Shown here one piece after another: positions 27,428 through 37,203 of a stretch of 64,000 bases of DNA. Source of the stretch: [Mycobacterium] stephanolepidis (GTDB lineage Bacteria > Actinomycetota > Actinomycetes > Mycobacteriales > Mycobacteriaceae); NCBI RefSeq assembly GCF_002356335.1, contig NZ_AP018165.1, positions 558,001-622,000 on the forward strand, in the 5' to 3' direction. Position 1 is the stretch's first letter. Each line of letters opens with the position of its first letter. The translations under genes were made by a program, and so were the position numbers. The notes beneath the pieces were generated by a model, which did no database searches, had not been told where the DNA came from, and was given only the letters and a program-made list of their open reading frames with translations.

Positions 27428-30279
27428 GACGCACGCACCCCTGTTCGAGCTCGTGGAGACTCCTCGAGCTCCACGTCCAGGCGCGCGCCCAGGCTGCGCA
27501 GCACATCGAGTACCAGACCGACCACCACCAGGTACACGCCCAGATCGAAGAACAGCGCCGTCACGATCTTGACGTGTCCAAATCCAAGCACATCGAATTG
27601 AATTGTGGCCGAGGACAACACCGGGGCCCCCAGCAAGATCGAAGCCAATGCTGTCCCGCCGGAGAATGCCAGTCCGAGCCCGAGGATCTTGCCGGCATCG
27701 AATGGCAGTGTTTCGCCCAGCTCATAGCGTCCACCGGCGAGATAGCGCAGTACGAGAGCCAAACCGGCTGTGAGGCCACCGGCGAATCCACCGCCCGGGA
27801 CGTTGTGCCCGGCGAAGAAGAAGTAGAAAGACAACACCATGACAAGCGGGAAGATCAGCCGTGTCGCGACTTCCAGAACCAACGACCGGTGCTTGGGGTC
27901 GCGTAACTCGCTCCCGCGCAACCAGACACTGGAGGCCACCACCACATCCGGTTGACCCGCGGCGTCCCCCACCCGGGGAGCTCTTCCGAAACGACGGTGC
28001 CGGAACATCAACGAAGCCACGCCCGTCGCGGCTACCAGCAGTACCGAGATCTCGCCGAGGGTGTCCCAGGCGCGGATATCCACCAGCAGCACGTTCACCG
28101 TGTTGGCGCCGTGCCCACGTTGATACGCCGCTTCGGGGAGCAGGTCGGCGATCGGGCGATCACGTCGTGCGGCCATCGCGTACACCCCGAGCGCCGTGAC
28201 GGTGCATCCGACCGCGATCGCGAGTACGGCACGGGGCAGCCGGAATCTGTTGGCCTGCTCCGCATCCGACTCGGCGGGTAGGGCGCGCAGCACCAACACG
28301 AAAATGACGAGGGTCAGGGTCTCGACAAGGAACTGCGTCAGTGCCAGGTCTGGCGCCCCATGGAGTGCGAAGATGACGCCTGTTCCGTAACCGGTGATGC
28401 CGACGAGCAGCACCGCCGCCAGGCGGTTACGCATGACGGTCGCGCCGATGGCGGCGGCAAGCATCAGTAACCCGACCACCCCCTGTAGCGGCGAATCCCA
28501 TAGTTTCAGATGCGGTTCGTCGCGGGCTCCGAGTGCCAGCACAATCGTCGGCAGTGTCACCAGGGTCACCAGAATGGTGGCCTGGGTGAACGGGATCGAG
28601 CCTCGTTGCGTCAGTGCGGTCAGCCGCTGGGACAGCACATCGGCACCGCGCAGAACGGCGTCGTAGCCACGGTCGGCATTACCCAGTGGGTTCACGGCGA
28701 GTCGGGCCTTGCGCAGGCGTCCCCGCGAGAAGAACGCGAAGATACCGACCGCGAACGCGATCGCGGTCAGCAGCAGCGGCACGCCGAAGCCCTCCCAGAT
28801 CGCTATATGCGCGTCAACAGGATTGGCGTAGCTGCCCAGCGCCCAGTTGAGCCAGTCGGGCAGTATCCCGGCCGCGATGCTCGCCACCGCCAGCACGGCG
28901 GGTGCCAGCAGGAAGGCGGGTGCCGGAGCGTGCATGCCCTGTACACGGGCGCTTGGTTCGGATAAACCCTTGCGTGCGAACGCTCCCCAGATGAATCGCA
29001 TGCTGTACGTGATGGTGAACATCGATCCGACGACTATCCCCGCCAGCACCCAGGGCGCCGACGAACCGAGCACCTGACTGTGCAGCACCGTCGCGAACGC
29101 CAGCTCCTTACCGACAAATCCGAGGGTCAGTGGCACCCCCGCCATGCTCGCCGCGGCCAGCCCGGCAATCACAAGCAGGGACGGTTCGCGTCTTCCGAGC
29201 CACGCCAACTTGCGGATGTCGCGGGTCCCGACGGTGTGGTCGATGATTCCCACCACCATGAACAATGCGGCCTTGAACAGGGCGTGCGCGCACAGCATGA
29301 CCAGCCCGGCCAACAGGATGTCGGGATCACCGGTGCCGGTGAGCACGACCAGGAATCCGAGTTGGCTCACCGTGCCGAAGGCCAGGATCAGCTTGAGGTC
29401 GTACTCGCGCAGGGCGCGCCAGCCCGCCAGGATCATGGTGGCGATGCCCAACACCAGCACGATGGGCCGCCACGGTGTCGCCTCGGCGAACCCCGGCGAC
29501 ATTCGGGCCACCAGATAGATGCCGGCCTTCACCATGGCCGCGGCATGTAGATAGGCGCTGACCGGGGTTGGTGCGGCCATGGCGCCGGGAAGCCAAAAGT
29601 GCAGGGGGACAATGGCGGACTTACTCAGTGCACCGATAAGTATCAGCACCAGACCGACGCTGGCGGCCATACCCGATGGCGGGTCTGCGATCAGATCGGA
29701 GAGCAGGAAGCTCCCGCCGATATGGCCGAGCACGATGATCCCGACCAGCATCGCCAGCCCACCGGCGGTGGTCACCAGGAGCGCCTGCACTGCCGCGCGG
29801 CGACTCGCGAGCCGTTCTGCGTAGTGGCCCACCAAGAGGAAGGACAGCACGGTCGTCAGTTCCCAGAAGATGTACAGCAGCAGCAGGTTGTCGCTTACCA
29901 CCAGACCGAACATGGCGCCGGAGAAGGCCACCAGCTCGGCAGCGAAACTCGGAAGCCGCGGTTCGGTGTGCCCGTCCCGATGCCGGAAGTAGCTCGCGCA
30001 ATAGAACAGCACCAGCGACCCGATGCCCAGCACCAGCACGCTCATGATCGCGGCCAGCGAGTCGAAGCGCAGAGAGATGTCGATCGCCAGCTCGGGCACC
30101 CAGGGGATATCGATACGGGTGTCCGTCCCGGCGGCAGGCCATCTTGCCAATACCCAGATCAGCGAACCTAAAGGGACAAGGGCAAGGGGATGGAACGCCA
30201 GTCGGCCAACGCGCGCCACAAGTAGCGGCGCCATCGCGGCGGCAAGTGCGTGGGCAAGCAGAATGGCAAGCAAAGGCAC
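27424..30279 (-). CDS. mnhA: Fused Mrp antiporter subunits A and B
   Basis: 951 residues from a GTG. Residues 1 to about 770 are MnhA (NuoL-like channel part with LLVGHYAERLASRRAAVQAL and WLPGAMAAPTPVSAYLHAAA, then the C-terminal MbhD/E-like part). Residues from about 800 are MnhB, seen in FFFAGHNVPGGGFAGGL and FDAGKILGLGLAFSGG. A single polypeptide therefore replaces separate A and B subunits, an arrangement also found in other actinobacteria. It is the first gene of a six-gene operon in which every stop overlaps the next start. The complex exchanges monovalent cations for protons and supports pH and sodium tolerance. Confidence 0.94.
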   Translation of the reverse strand: MPLLAILLAHALAAAMAPLLVARVGRLAFHPLALVPLGSLIWVLARWPAAGTDTRIDIPWVPELAIDISLRFDSLAAIMSVLVLGIGSLVLFYCASYFRHRDGHTEPRLPSFAAELVAFSGAMFGLVVSDNLLLLYIFWELTTVLSFLLVGHYAERLASRRAAVQALLVTTAGGLAMLVGIIVLGHIGGSFLLSDLIADPPSGMAASVGLVLILIGALSKSAIVPLHFWLPGAMAAPTPVSAYLHAAAMVKAGIYLVARMSPGFAEATPWRPIVLVLGIATMILAGWRALREYDLKLILAFGTVSQLGFLVVLTGTGDPDILLAGLVMLCAHALFKAALFMVVGIIDHTVGTRDIRKLAWLGRREPSLLVIAGLAAASMAGVPLTLGFVGKELAFATVLHSQVLGSSAPWVLAGIVVGSMFTITYSMRFIWGAFARKGLSEPSARVQGMHAPAPAFLLAPAVLAVASIAAGILPDWLNWALGSYANPVDAHIAIWEGFGVPLLLTAIAFAVGIFAFFSRGRLRKARLAVNPLGNADRGYDAVLRGADVLSQRLTALTQRGSIPFTQATILVTLVTLPTIVLALGARDEPHLKLWDSPLQGVVGLLMLAAAIGATVMRNRLAAVLLVGITGYGTGVIFALHGAPDLALTQFLVETLTLVIFVLVLRALPAESDAEQANRFRLPRAVLAIAVGCTVTALGVYAMAARRDRPIADLLPEAAYQRGHGANTVNVLLVDIRAWDTLGEISVLLVAATGVASLMFRHRRFGRAPRVGDAAGQPDVVVASSVWLRGSELRDPKHRSLVLEVATRLIFPLVMVLSFYFFFAGHNVPGGGFAGGLTAGLALVLRYLAGGRYELGETLPFDAGKILGLGLAFSGGTALASILLGAPVLSSATIQFDVLGFGHVKIVTALFFDLGVYLVVVGLVLDVLRSLGARLDVELEESPRARTGVRAS

Positions 30280-30359
30280 TCCCGTCTATCGGTTGTTGGG
30301 CGGGGTGTCCTGCTGCCTAGTTTACGGGGCGCTCGTCGATTGGCGCGACGCAACCCTTT

Positions 30360-32579
30360 TCAGCGGTTGTCAGCAAACGCGCGCAGGGATGCTACCTGCA
30401 CGGGATCCAACGACGGACGTACTGTGGCCCGCGCGGTTTCGATGTCGGCGACTGTCACATCGGCGGCGTCGATGGATCGCCGCATGGCCGCCATCGCAGC
30501 CTCGCGCAGCAGCGCCGCACAGTCGGCGGCCGAGAAGCCGTCCAGTTTGGCCGCGAGGGCGTCCAGATCTATATCGGCGTCCAGCGGTACTGCCCGCGCG
30601 GCCGTCTTCAGAATGTCTTTGCGGGCCTGAGCATCCGGGGGCTCGACGAACACCAGGCGTTCCATCCGGCCTGGACGTAGCAGCGCCGGGTCGATGAGTT
30701 CGGGCCGGTTGGTGGCGCCGAGCACCACCACATCGCGCAGTGGTTCCACCCCGTCCAGTTCGGTCAGCAGGGCCGCCACCACCCGATCGGTGACACCCGA
30801 GTCGAAGCTCTGACCACGCCTCGGCGCCAGTGCGTCCACCTCGTCGAGGAAGACCAGCGACGGCGCCGAATCGCGCGCCCGCCGAAATAGCTCGCGCACC
30901 GCCTGCTCGGAGGCTCCGACCCACTTGTCCATCAGCTCGGCGCCCTTGACCGCGTGCACGGACAACCGTCCGGAGCTAGCCAGCGCCCGCACCACGAAGG
31001 TCTTTCCGCAGCCGGGCGGTCCGTACAGCAGTACCCCGCGTGGAGGGTCCACGCCGAGACGTTCGAAGGTGTCCGGATGCTGCAACGGCCACAGGACGGC
31101 CTCTGTCAGAGCTTGTTTGGTGGTCACCATGTCGCCGACGTCGTCGAGGGTTATCGACCCGACGGCCACTTCCTCGGTGCTGGAACGGGAAAGCGGTCGG
31201 ATCACCGACAGCGCGCCGACAAGATCTTCCTGCGTCAGCGTGGGGGCGCTGGCCTTCTCGCTGGCCCGTGCGGCTGCCCGCAGTGCGGCCTCGCGGACCA
31301 GCGCGGCCAGATCGGCCACCACAAAACCCGGTGTTCGCGCGGCGATCTCGTCGAGCTGCAGGTCCTGCGCCGGCACCTTCGCCAAGAGAACTTCCAGCAG
31401 TGACTTACGGGTAGCTGCGTCGGGCAGGCTCAGGCCCAGCTCACGGTCACACAGCTCGGGAGCGCGCAGACGCACGTCGATGGCATCGGGGTGCGCGGTA
31501 GTGGCAATGAACGCAACACCGGAAGTCGCTACCGCTGAACGTAGTTCGGCCAGGATGAGTGTCGCCACGGGTTCGGCGGTGGCCGGCAGCAGCGCGTCGA
31601 TATCGGAGATCAGCAAGACGCCTCCGGACTGCCGGATCCGGCTCACGGCCTCCCGTATCGCGGTGAGACGCCCTTCCGCGGTGGTGGCGCCCACCTCTGG
31701 CCCGTCCAGCTCGACGAGCGTGCGTGGTGCACAGACCGCGCGTGCCAGCGTCGTCTTGCCGACACCGGCGGGACCGGATATCAGCACGCCCAGATTCGGC
31801 TGCGCACCCAGTGTTTTCAGCAGGCCGGGCTCGTCGAGGGCGAGCTTGAGCCACTCGGTGAGCCGAGTCGCCTGCGCCCGGGAGCCCTTGAGGTCCTCCA
31901 CGGATATCGGCGCAGGGGGCTCAGGGGACGGAGTCGCAGGGGCGATGTATTCGGGGGTCAGGGCAGTCGGTTGCGCATTGGGGCTCAATGGGTTTGATCC
32001 CTGCCAGCTGACAAGAGAATTGGGTTGCACGCTGACCGGACCGGCCGGGTCGACCGCCGTCACCGTGAGCAACTCGGAGGTCCAGGTGATCCCCACCGAC
32101 CGGGCCAGCGTCGTCGTAGCCTCTGATGTAGACGTGCCGGGTCCGAGGTCTCGTGGCAGCAGTGACACGGTGTCGCCAACGGTCATTACCTTGCCCAGTA
32201 GCGCCAGCCGAAGTGTCGCTGACGACACAGATTGAGTGGCAAGAGAGGAACCGCTGACGCTCACCGATCGCGCGCCATACACCGTTACGGGGGCGACGAT
32301 GACCGACGCATCCTCCCGCAGCCCCGCGTTGGACAGCGTGACATCGTCGAGCAGTGCGGTGCCGGCCGGAACTGAGCGCGGCGCGACCGCGACGACGGCC
32401 GCCGTTGTTCGTGATCCGGTCAGAGAAATCGCATCCCACTCCCGGATGCCAAGGGCTGCAATCGCTTCCGGGTGCAACCGGACTACACCGCGCCGCGAGT
32501 CCACGGCCGAAGTGTTGAGGCGAGCGGTGAGAGTCAGCGAAGGGCGATTGGGGCGGAGAGCATCGGGATGTTCGCTCAT
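30360..32579 (-). CDS. Cdc48/VCP-like double-AAA ATPase (Rv0435c-type)
   Basis: 739 residues: an N-terminal double-psi barrel domain (about 10-200) and two AAA modules. Module D1 has Walker A GPAGVGKTTLARAV near residue 272, but its Walker B reads VLLISDIDALL, with Ile in place of the catalytic Glu. Module D2 has YGPPGCGKTFVVRAL, FLDEVDALAPRRG and the arginine-finger region LLRPGRMERLV. D2 is probably the hydrolysing ring and D1 mainly binds nucleotide. The role is inferred to be protein unfolding or remodelling. It is the last gene of a moeA-psd-pssA-ATPase run on the minus strand, in the Mtb order Rv0438c-Rv0435c. Confidence 0.88.
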   Translation of the reverse strand: MSEHPDALRPNRPSLTLTARLNTSAVDSRRGVVRLHPEAIAALGIREWDAISLTGSRTTAAVVAVAPRSVPAGTALLDDVTLSNAGLREDASVIVAPVTVYGARSVSVSGSSLATQSVSSATLRLALLGKVMTVGDTVSLLPRDLGPGTSTSEATTTLARSVGITWTSELLTVTAVDPAGPVSVQPNSLVSWQGSNPLSPNAQPTALTPEYIAPATPSPEPPAPISVEDLKGSRAQATRLTEWLKLALDEPGLLKTLGAQPNLGVLISGPAGVGKTTLARAVCAPRTLVELDGPEVGATTAEGRLTAIREAVSRIRQSGGVLLISDIDALLPATAEPVATLILAELRSAVATSGVAFIATTAHPDAIDVRLRAPELCDRELGLSLPDAATRKSLLEVLLAKVPAQDLQLDEIAARTPGFVVADLAALVREAALRAAARASEKASAPTLTQEDLVGALSVIRPLSRSSTEEVAVGSITLDDVGDMVTTKQALTEAVLWPLQHPDTFERLGVDPPRGVLLYGPPGCGKTFVVRALASSGRLSVHAVKGAELMDKWVGASEQAVRELFRRARDSAPSLVFLDEVDALAPRRGQSFDSGVTDRVVAALLTELDGVEPLRDVVVLGATNRPELIDPALLRPGRMERLVFVEPPDAQARKDILKTAARAVPLDADIDLDALAAKLDGFSAADCAALLREAAMAAMRRSIDAADVTVADIETARATVRPSLDPVQVASLRAFADNR

Positions 32580-32585
32580 GCGTAC

Positions 32586-33473
32586 CTAGCGTGGCCTACC
32601 GGGCCGGCGCAGCCCCAGACGTTCCGCCGTGCGCCGCTTGGGGAGCGCGGCTTGCCGGAAGGCGCGGCGCTGGTCCCGGCGCTGATCGCGGCGTAGATCC
32701 CGGCGTTCCTTGGGTTTGGCATCCCACGACTCGGGTCGGGCCGCCACCCAGCGTTGACTGCGCCAGGCGAACGGGATGTGAGCCAGGTAGACAACGATCA
32801 AAATCAGCAGCAGTACGTACGGGTATTGCAGCAGCCCAGCCGCGGCCACCGTCACAAGCGCGAGCAGCAGGACCACCATGCGGGGCGGCACGGAGACGGA
32901 TTTCATGGCCGCGGTGGGGATCTGGCTGACGATGAGCATGGACACGAACACCATCCACGCGCATATCGCCCATACCGACGACCACCAGCCGTCGCCGAAC
33001 TGCAGGAAGGCCGCCAACGGGGCCAGCACCATCAGCGCGCCGGCGGGAGAGGGGACTCCGACGAAATACTCCTTGGTGAACGCGGGCTGAGAATCGTCGT
33101 CGAGCAAGGTGTTGAAGCGAGCCAGCCGCAGCACGATGCACACCGCGTAGAGAAGCGAAAAGACCCATGCTGTCGGGGTATCCGACAACAACGAGATGTA
33201 CAGCACCACCGCGGGCGCGACACCGAAGTTCACCGCGTCGGCCAGCGAGTCGATCTCTGCGCCCATTCGCGATGTCGCGTCCAACAGCCGGGCGATCCTG
33301 CCGTCGAGACCGTCGAGGATCGCTGCCGCGGCGATCAGGGTCAGTGAGATGTAGGGCTTTCCGTCGAACGCGAACTTGATCGAGGACAGACCACCGCAGA
33401 TCGCCAGCACCGTCATCACACTCGGCAGGATCCGGATGTGTACAGGGCGCTTGGAGGACGCGGCTAGGTTCAT
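32586..33473 (-). CDS. pssA: CDP-diacylglycerol-serine O-phosphatidyltransferase
   Basis: 295 residues with about eight membrane segments. The CDP-alcohol phosphotransferase motif DGRIARLLDATSRMGAEIDS, followed by LAD, matches DGxxAR(x8)GxxxDxxxD. It joins serine to CDP-diacylglycerol to make phosphatidylserine at the inner membrane. The C-terminal 45 residues are very Arg-rich (DLRRDQRRDQRRAFRQAA) and cytoplasmic. It lies 11 bases downstream of psd, which decarboxylates its product. Confidence 0.94.
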   Translation of the reverse strand: MNLAASSKRPVHIRILPSVMTVLAICGGLSSIKFAFDGKPYISLTLIAAAAILDGLDGRIARLLDATSRMGAEIDSLADAVNFGVAPAVVLYISLLSDTPTAWVFSLLYAVCIVLRLARFNTLLDDDSQPAFTKEYFVGVPSPAGALMVLAPLAAFLQFGDGWWSSVWAICAWMVFVSMLIVSQIPTAAMKSVSVPPRMVVLLLALVTVAAAGLLQYPYVLLLILIVVYLAHIPFAWRSQRWVAARPESWDAKPKERRDLRRDQRRDQRRAFRQAALPKRRTAERLGLRRPGRPR

Positions 33474-33484
33474 GGCTGAGCCGC

Positions 33485-34216
33485 TTACGCGTTATCTGTG
33501 GAGGAGGGCAGCTCGGCCAGCACAGTCTCGGCGCCCACGGCTCGTTGTCCTGGCTGGACGAGAATCTTCGACCCCTCGGGCAGGTAGGTGTCCACCCGGG
33601 AACCGAATCGGATCAATCCGTAGGTATCGCCGATGGACAACTGGTCACCGACCTTGGCGTGACAGATGATGCGGCGTGCGATGAGCCCGGCGATCTGAAC
33701 CACCACCACATCGTGCCCGGTGCGGGTACGGATCTGCACGCTGTTGCGTTCGTTGGCGACGCTTGCCTCGGCACGATCGGCCGACAGGAACTGCCCACTG
33801 CGGTGGATGACAGCCGTCGCCTCGCCGGCGACGGGGACCCGCTGCACGTGAACATCGAACACCGACAGAAAGATGCTGATGCGGGGGAGCGGCTCGGCGG
33901 GCAACCCGAGTTCCGGCGGAGGCACCGCGCGGTCGACCAAGCAGATCTGGCCATCAGCCGCGGCCACCACCACATCGGCACGGTTGGGTGGGATACGCGG
34001 GGGATGCCGGAAGAATCCGGCGCACGCGCCCGCGAGCGCCAGCCCGGTTCCGCGAATCCAACGATTCTTGAACCCAAGTCCCGCCAGCCCTACGCCACCG
34101 GCGATGAACGGGAGTCCTGCCGGGTGGATCGGTGGGATCGTCGAGCGGATGAGTTCGACGATATGCGGGATGCCGGAGTCCGGCTCGGAACCTACGGGGC
34201 GGGGGCGTCTTGCCAC
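33485..34216 (-). CDS. psd: Phosphatidylserine decarboxylase
   Basis: 243 residues of the short bacterial Psd class. The self-cleavage site that yields the pyruvoyl group is the Gly-Ser in [16 protein letters not shown], near residue 205. Conserved [16 protein letters not shown] contains the active-site His. A membrane-associated N-terminal segment [21 protein letters not shown] is present. It converts phosphatidylserine to phosphatidylethanolamine. Downstream of moeA and upstream of pssA on the same strand. Confidence 0.94.
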   Translation of the reverse strand: MARRPRPVGSEPDSGIPHIVELIRSTIPPIHPAGLPFIAGGVGLAGLGFKNRWIRGTGLALAGACAGFFRHPPRIPPNRADVVVAAADGQICLVDRAVPPPELGLPAEPLPRISIFLSVFDVHVQRVPVAGEATAVIHRSGQFLSADRAEASVANERNSVQIRTRTGHDVVVVQIAGLIARRIICHAKVGDQLSIGDTYGLIRFGSRVDTYLPEGSKILVQPGQRAVGAETVLAELPSSTDNA

Positions 34217-34334
34217 CGGACCATCCTAGTGATGCGGCCGATGCGCTGGGGACAGCACGACGGACACGGTGACCGGGATGCGGTTGACGGCCGCATCCCC
34301 GCGCGGTCCGCTGACAGCGCTACCACCGCCGTGA

Positions 34335-35528
34335 TCAGCTCAGATTCCACACGCTGACGGTTGTCCCCGCCGCGAGTTCGGTGACATCTTCGGGGATGTC
34401 CAGCAGGCAGTTCGAGGCCGCCAGCCATCTCAGATGATGCGATGCGGGAGGTCCGACAGCCGTCACGGACCCTTTGTCGGCGTCCCAGCATCCGCGGCGG
34501 AACTGCCGCTTACCCGCGGGCGCCGTGATCGGATCGGTGAGGACCGCCTCGTGGCGCACCCGCGCGGGCGCGAGCCCCATCGCTGCGCGCAGCGGCTCGC
34601 GAATGAACACCTCGAACGACACCAGTGCGCTCACGGGATTGCCGGGCAGGGTGAGCACCGGGACACCGTTGACGTGTCCGGCTCCCTGCGGTTTGCCGGG
34701 CTGCATGGCCACCGAGACGAACTGGACACCCGCGTCGGTGAGTGCATCCTTGACCACCTCATAGGCTCCGGCGCTGACCCCACCGGTGGTGATCACCAGG
34801 TCGGCCTGGGCGCCGAATTCGTCGAGTACTGCGAGGAATTGCTCGACGTCGTCGGCGACGGTCGGCGCCACCACGGCGTCGGCCCCGGCCTCCTGGACCG
34901 CGGCGGCGAGCATGATGGCGTTGGATTCGTAGATCTGCCCGGGCTTGAGGTCGGTGCCCGGGGGCACCAACTCGCTGCCGGTGGAGGCGATGACCACCCG
35001 CAGGCGCGGACGCACGGTGAGCTCCTCGAGCCCGAGTGCCGCCGCCAGCCCCAACGCCGGAGCCATGAGCCGGGTACCGGCGCTCAGTACCGTGTCGCCA
35101 ACCCGTACATCCTCGCCGGCGGATCGGATGTGTTGGCCGGCACGGGGTTCTTCGGTGATGATCACGGTTTCGGTGCCGCCGTCGGTGACTTCGACGGGCA
35201 CCACCGCGGTGGCACCGGCAGGAAGGGGTGCACCCGTCATGATCCGGTGCGCGGTACCGGGTTTGAGCGTCAGTATGTCGGTGCGCCCGGCCGGGATGTC
35301 CTCGGTGACCGGAAGTGTCACCGGATTGGTGGGCGAAGCCCCTGCGAGGTCGTCGCGGTAGACCGCATACCCATCCATCGCCGAGTTGTCGAACACCGGC
35401 AGATTCAGTGGCGCGATGACGTCGGCTGCCAGGACCAGTCGCTCGGCCGCACCGACCGGTACCCGGACAAGCGCGGGCGCCTGGATCAATCCCGCGACGA
35501 CTTGCTGGTGTTCGGCGACGGAACGCAT
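34335..35528 (-). CDS. moeA: Molybdopterin molybdenumtransferase MoeA
   Basis: 397 residues from the ATG reading MRSVAEHQQVVAGLIQAP; an extended reading from 35627 is not favoured. Family motifs include NSAMDGYAVYRDD, GAPLPAGATAVVPVE, VITTGGVSAGAYEVVKD and LTLPGNPVSALVSFEVFI. MoeA inserts molybdate into adenylylated molybdopterin to finish the molybdenum cofactor. In Mtb moeA2 (Rv0438c) has the same place beside psd. There are 118 bases between it and psd with no gene. Confidence 0.92.
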   Translation of the reverse strand: MRSVAEHQQVVAGLIQAPALVRVPVGAAERLVLAADVIAPLNLPVFDNSAMDGYAVYRDDLAGASPTNPVTLPVTEDIPAGRTDILTLKPGTAHRIMTGAPLPAGATAVVPVEVTDGGTETVIITEEPRAGQHIRSAGEDVRVGDTVLSAGTRLMAPALGLAAALGLEELTVRPRLRVVIASTGSELVPPGTDLKPGQIYESNAIMLAAAVQEAGADAVVAPTVADDVEQFLAVLDEFGAQADLVITTGGVSAGAYEVVKDALTDAGVQFVSVAMQPGKPQGAGHVNGVPVLTLPGNPVSALVSFEVFIREPLRAAMGLAPARVRHEAVLTDPITAPAGKRQFRRGCWDADKGSVTAVGPPASHHLRWLAASNCLLDIPEDVTELAAGTTVSVWNLS

Positions 35529-35644
35529 CGGCTCATTATTGCCCGACCACCCGGCGCATACCGCACGCAGGGGTTTCGCTGAGTTCGGTGCGCCTGATAC
35601 GCCCTCGGCGTGCGCCGGGCACGCCATGGCGGGAAAATAGCGCC

Positions 35645-36442
35645 ATGACCGTCGGCGGAGTGCTCTTCGATATCGACGGGGTCCTGGTGACCTCGTGGGA
35701 GCCGATCGACGGCGCCGCGCAGGCCCTCAAGGCGCTGGAGGGCGACGACGTTCGTCGTTGCTTCTTGACCAACACCACCTCGCGTACCCGCGTACAGATC
35801 GCGGAGCTGCTCACCGCCGCGGGCCTGGCGGTGCCCGCCGACGAGGTGATTACCGCCGCCATGCTGACCGCCGATCATGTGATCGCCCAGCACCCCGGCG
35901 CCCGGTGTTATCTGCTGAACGACGGGGATATCACCGCCGATATGCCCGGGGTCGACTTCGTCGCATCCCTCTCCGATGATCCCGACGTGATCATTCTTGG
36001 TGGGGCCGGTCCGCAGTTCGATCACGTGGCACTGAGCCGGGTGTACGACCTGATGGCTCAGGGAACTCCGGTGGTCGCGATGCATCGCAACGCGGTGTGG
36101 AGCACGCGCGAGGGATTGCGCGTCGATACCGGTGTGTACCTGGCGGGGATGGAGCAGATTTCGGGGCGCAAGGCAGTCGCGGTCGGCAAGCCCGCCCCGG
36201 CGGGGTTTCAGCTGGCCGCCGAGCGGATGGGGTGCGAGCCGGATCAAGTCGTGATGGTGGGCGACGACCTGCATGTGGATGTGCTGGCGGCCCAGGTCGT
36301 CGGGATGACGGGTGTGCTGGTGCGCACCGGGAAGTTCCGTCAAGACACCCTCGACAGATGGGCAGCCGATCAGTATTCGATGCAACCCGCGTACGTCATT
36401 GATTCGATCGCCGATTTGCCGTCCTTGTTGTCGGACTTGTGA
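35645..36442 (+). CDS. HAD-superfamily phosphatase (subclass IIA, LHPP-like)
   Basis: 265 residues from the ATG reading MTVGGVLFDIDGVLVTSW. The HAD motifs are FDIDGVL (nucleophile Asp and acid/base Asp), FLTNTTSRTR (motif II), the Lys in AVGKPAPAGFQLAA, and MVGDDLHVDVLAA (motif IV). A C2-type cap between residues 80 and 170 fits the IIA class with phosphatases of the NagD/LHPP/TIGR01458 type. Substrate unknown. It is divergent from moeA, sharing about 116 bases, and precedes a VOC protein by 15 bases. Confidence 0.85.
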   Translation: MTVGGVLFDIDGVLVTSWEPIDGAAQALKALEGDDVRRCFLTNTTSRTRVQIAELLTAAGLAVPADEVITAAMLTADHVIAQHPGARCYLLNDGDITADMPGVDFVASLSDDPDVIILGGAGPQFDHVALSRVYDLMAQGTPVVAMHRNAVWSTREGLRVDTGVYLAGMEQISGRKAVAVGKPAPAGFQLAAERMGCEPDQVVMVGDDLHVDVLAAQVVGMTGVLVRTGKFRQDTLDRWAADQYSMQPAYVIDSIADLPSLLSDL

Positions 36443-36457
36443 GCCAGAATCTGCTTC

Positions 36458-36838
36458 ATGATCGACCACTTCGGTATCAACTGCGCGGACCTGCCGACCG
36501 CGGCCGCGTTCTATGACAAGGTGCTCGGGGTTCTCGGGTACACGCGACAGATGGATTTCGGTGTCGCCATCGGTTACGGGACCGCGGGAAAACCTGACTT
36601 TTGGATCGGCGGCGGCGATGCCGCGGGCGGCCCCAATCGTGAGATCCACGTTGCCTTCTCGGCCGAGAGCACAGAGAAGGTCGACGAGTTCTTCACGACG
36701 GCGACGGGTGAAGGCGCCGAGGCACTTCATGCGCCGCGGCTATGGCCCGAGTATCACCCGGGCTATTACGGCGCGTTCGTCCGCGACCCTGACGGCAACA
36801 ACGTCGAGGCGGTGTTTCACGGAGCGGCGCCCGCCTAA
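36458..36838 (+). CDS. VOC (glyoxalase/bleomycin-resistance fold) protein
   Basis: 126 residues with the paired beta-alpha-beta-beta-beta units of the VOC superfamily. Metal-ligand-like positions are the His in MIDHFGINCADL, the His in REIHVAFSAES and the Glu near the end in GNNVEAVFHG. It is typical of bacterial proteins annotated as glyoxalase or dioxygenase-like with unknown substrate. It follows the HAD phosphatase and overlaps by a few bases the convergent secreted-protein gene. Confidence 0.85.
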   Translation: MIDHFGINCADLPTAAAFYDKVLGVLGYTRQMDFGVAIGYGTAGKPDFWIGGGDAAGGPNREIHVAFSAESTEKVDEFFTTATGEGAEALHAPRLWPEYHPGYYGAFVRDPDGNNVEAVFHGAAPA

Positions 36839-37203
36839 GAGCCGGGACTGACAATCGGCGCCGATGTGGTGGTCGGTTCCCGGCCCGGCGGTGCGGGTTT
36901 GACGGGTGCCGTGCCGGCGGGCATCACGATCGGGGGCGGTGCGGCACCCTGACCGGCCGCATCGGTGTCCGAGTCGGGCTCGGGCGGCCAGTCCACACTC
37001 GTCGGGGGCCAGCTCTCGGTCTTGTCGCCGCCAGTCACGGCCGCTGGGGGCGCACATCCTTGTGCTGCACCGAAGTCGCCGGGGCTGCAGTTGTCCGCCC
37101 GTGCCACGGATGCCGGACCGACAGTCAGGCTTGTGCACAGGGTGGCGGCGATGATCAGCCGTGCCATTCGGTGGCGTTGTGCTCGCGCGCGGGCGGGGCT
37201 CAT
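36835..37203 (-). CDS. Small exported Pro-rich protein coupled to an MspA-like porin
   Basis: 122 residues from an ATG overlapping the stop of the upstream porin gene (ATGA). Basic N-terminus RARAQRHRMARLIIAATLCT and a hydrophobic stretch ending in ASVARADNC form a signal peptide. The mature part is short, with two cysteines (DNCSP and QGCAPP), then Pro/Thr/Asp-rich sequence (PPEPDSDTDAAGQGAAPPP). A longer reading from 37995 covers the porin gene and is a shadow. No family is recognised. Its coupling suggests an accessory to the porin, or an independent cell-wall protein. Confidence 0.65.
   Translation of the reverse strand: MSPARARAQRHRMARLIIAATLCTSLTVGPASVARADNCSPGDFGAAQGCAPPAAVTGGDKTESWPPTSVDWPPEPDSDTDAAGQGAAPPPIVMPAGTAPVKPAPPGREPTTTSAPIVSPGS

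Noticed and set aside
35486..36730. 414-codon minus-strand frame opposite the HAD and VOC genes
   Set aside because: The plus strand has clear HAD and VOC motifs; the minus frame has shadow-type His/Arg/Gly composition.
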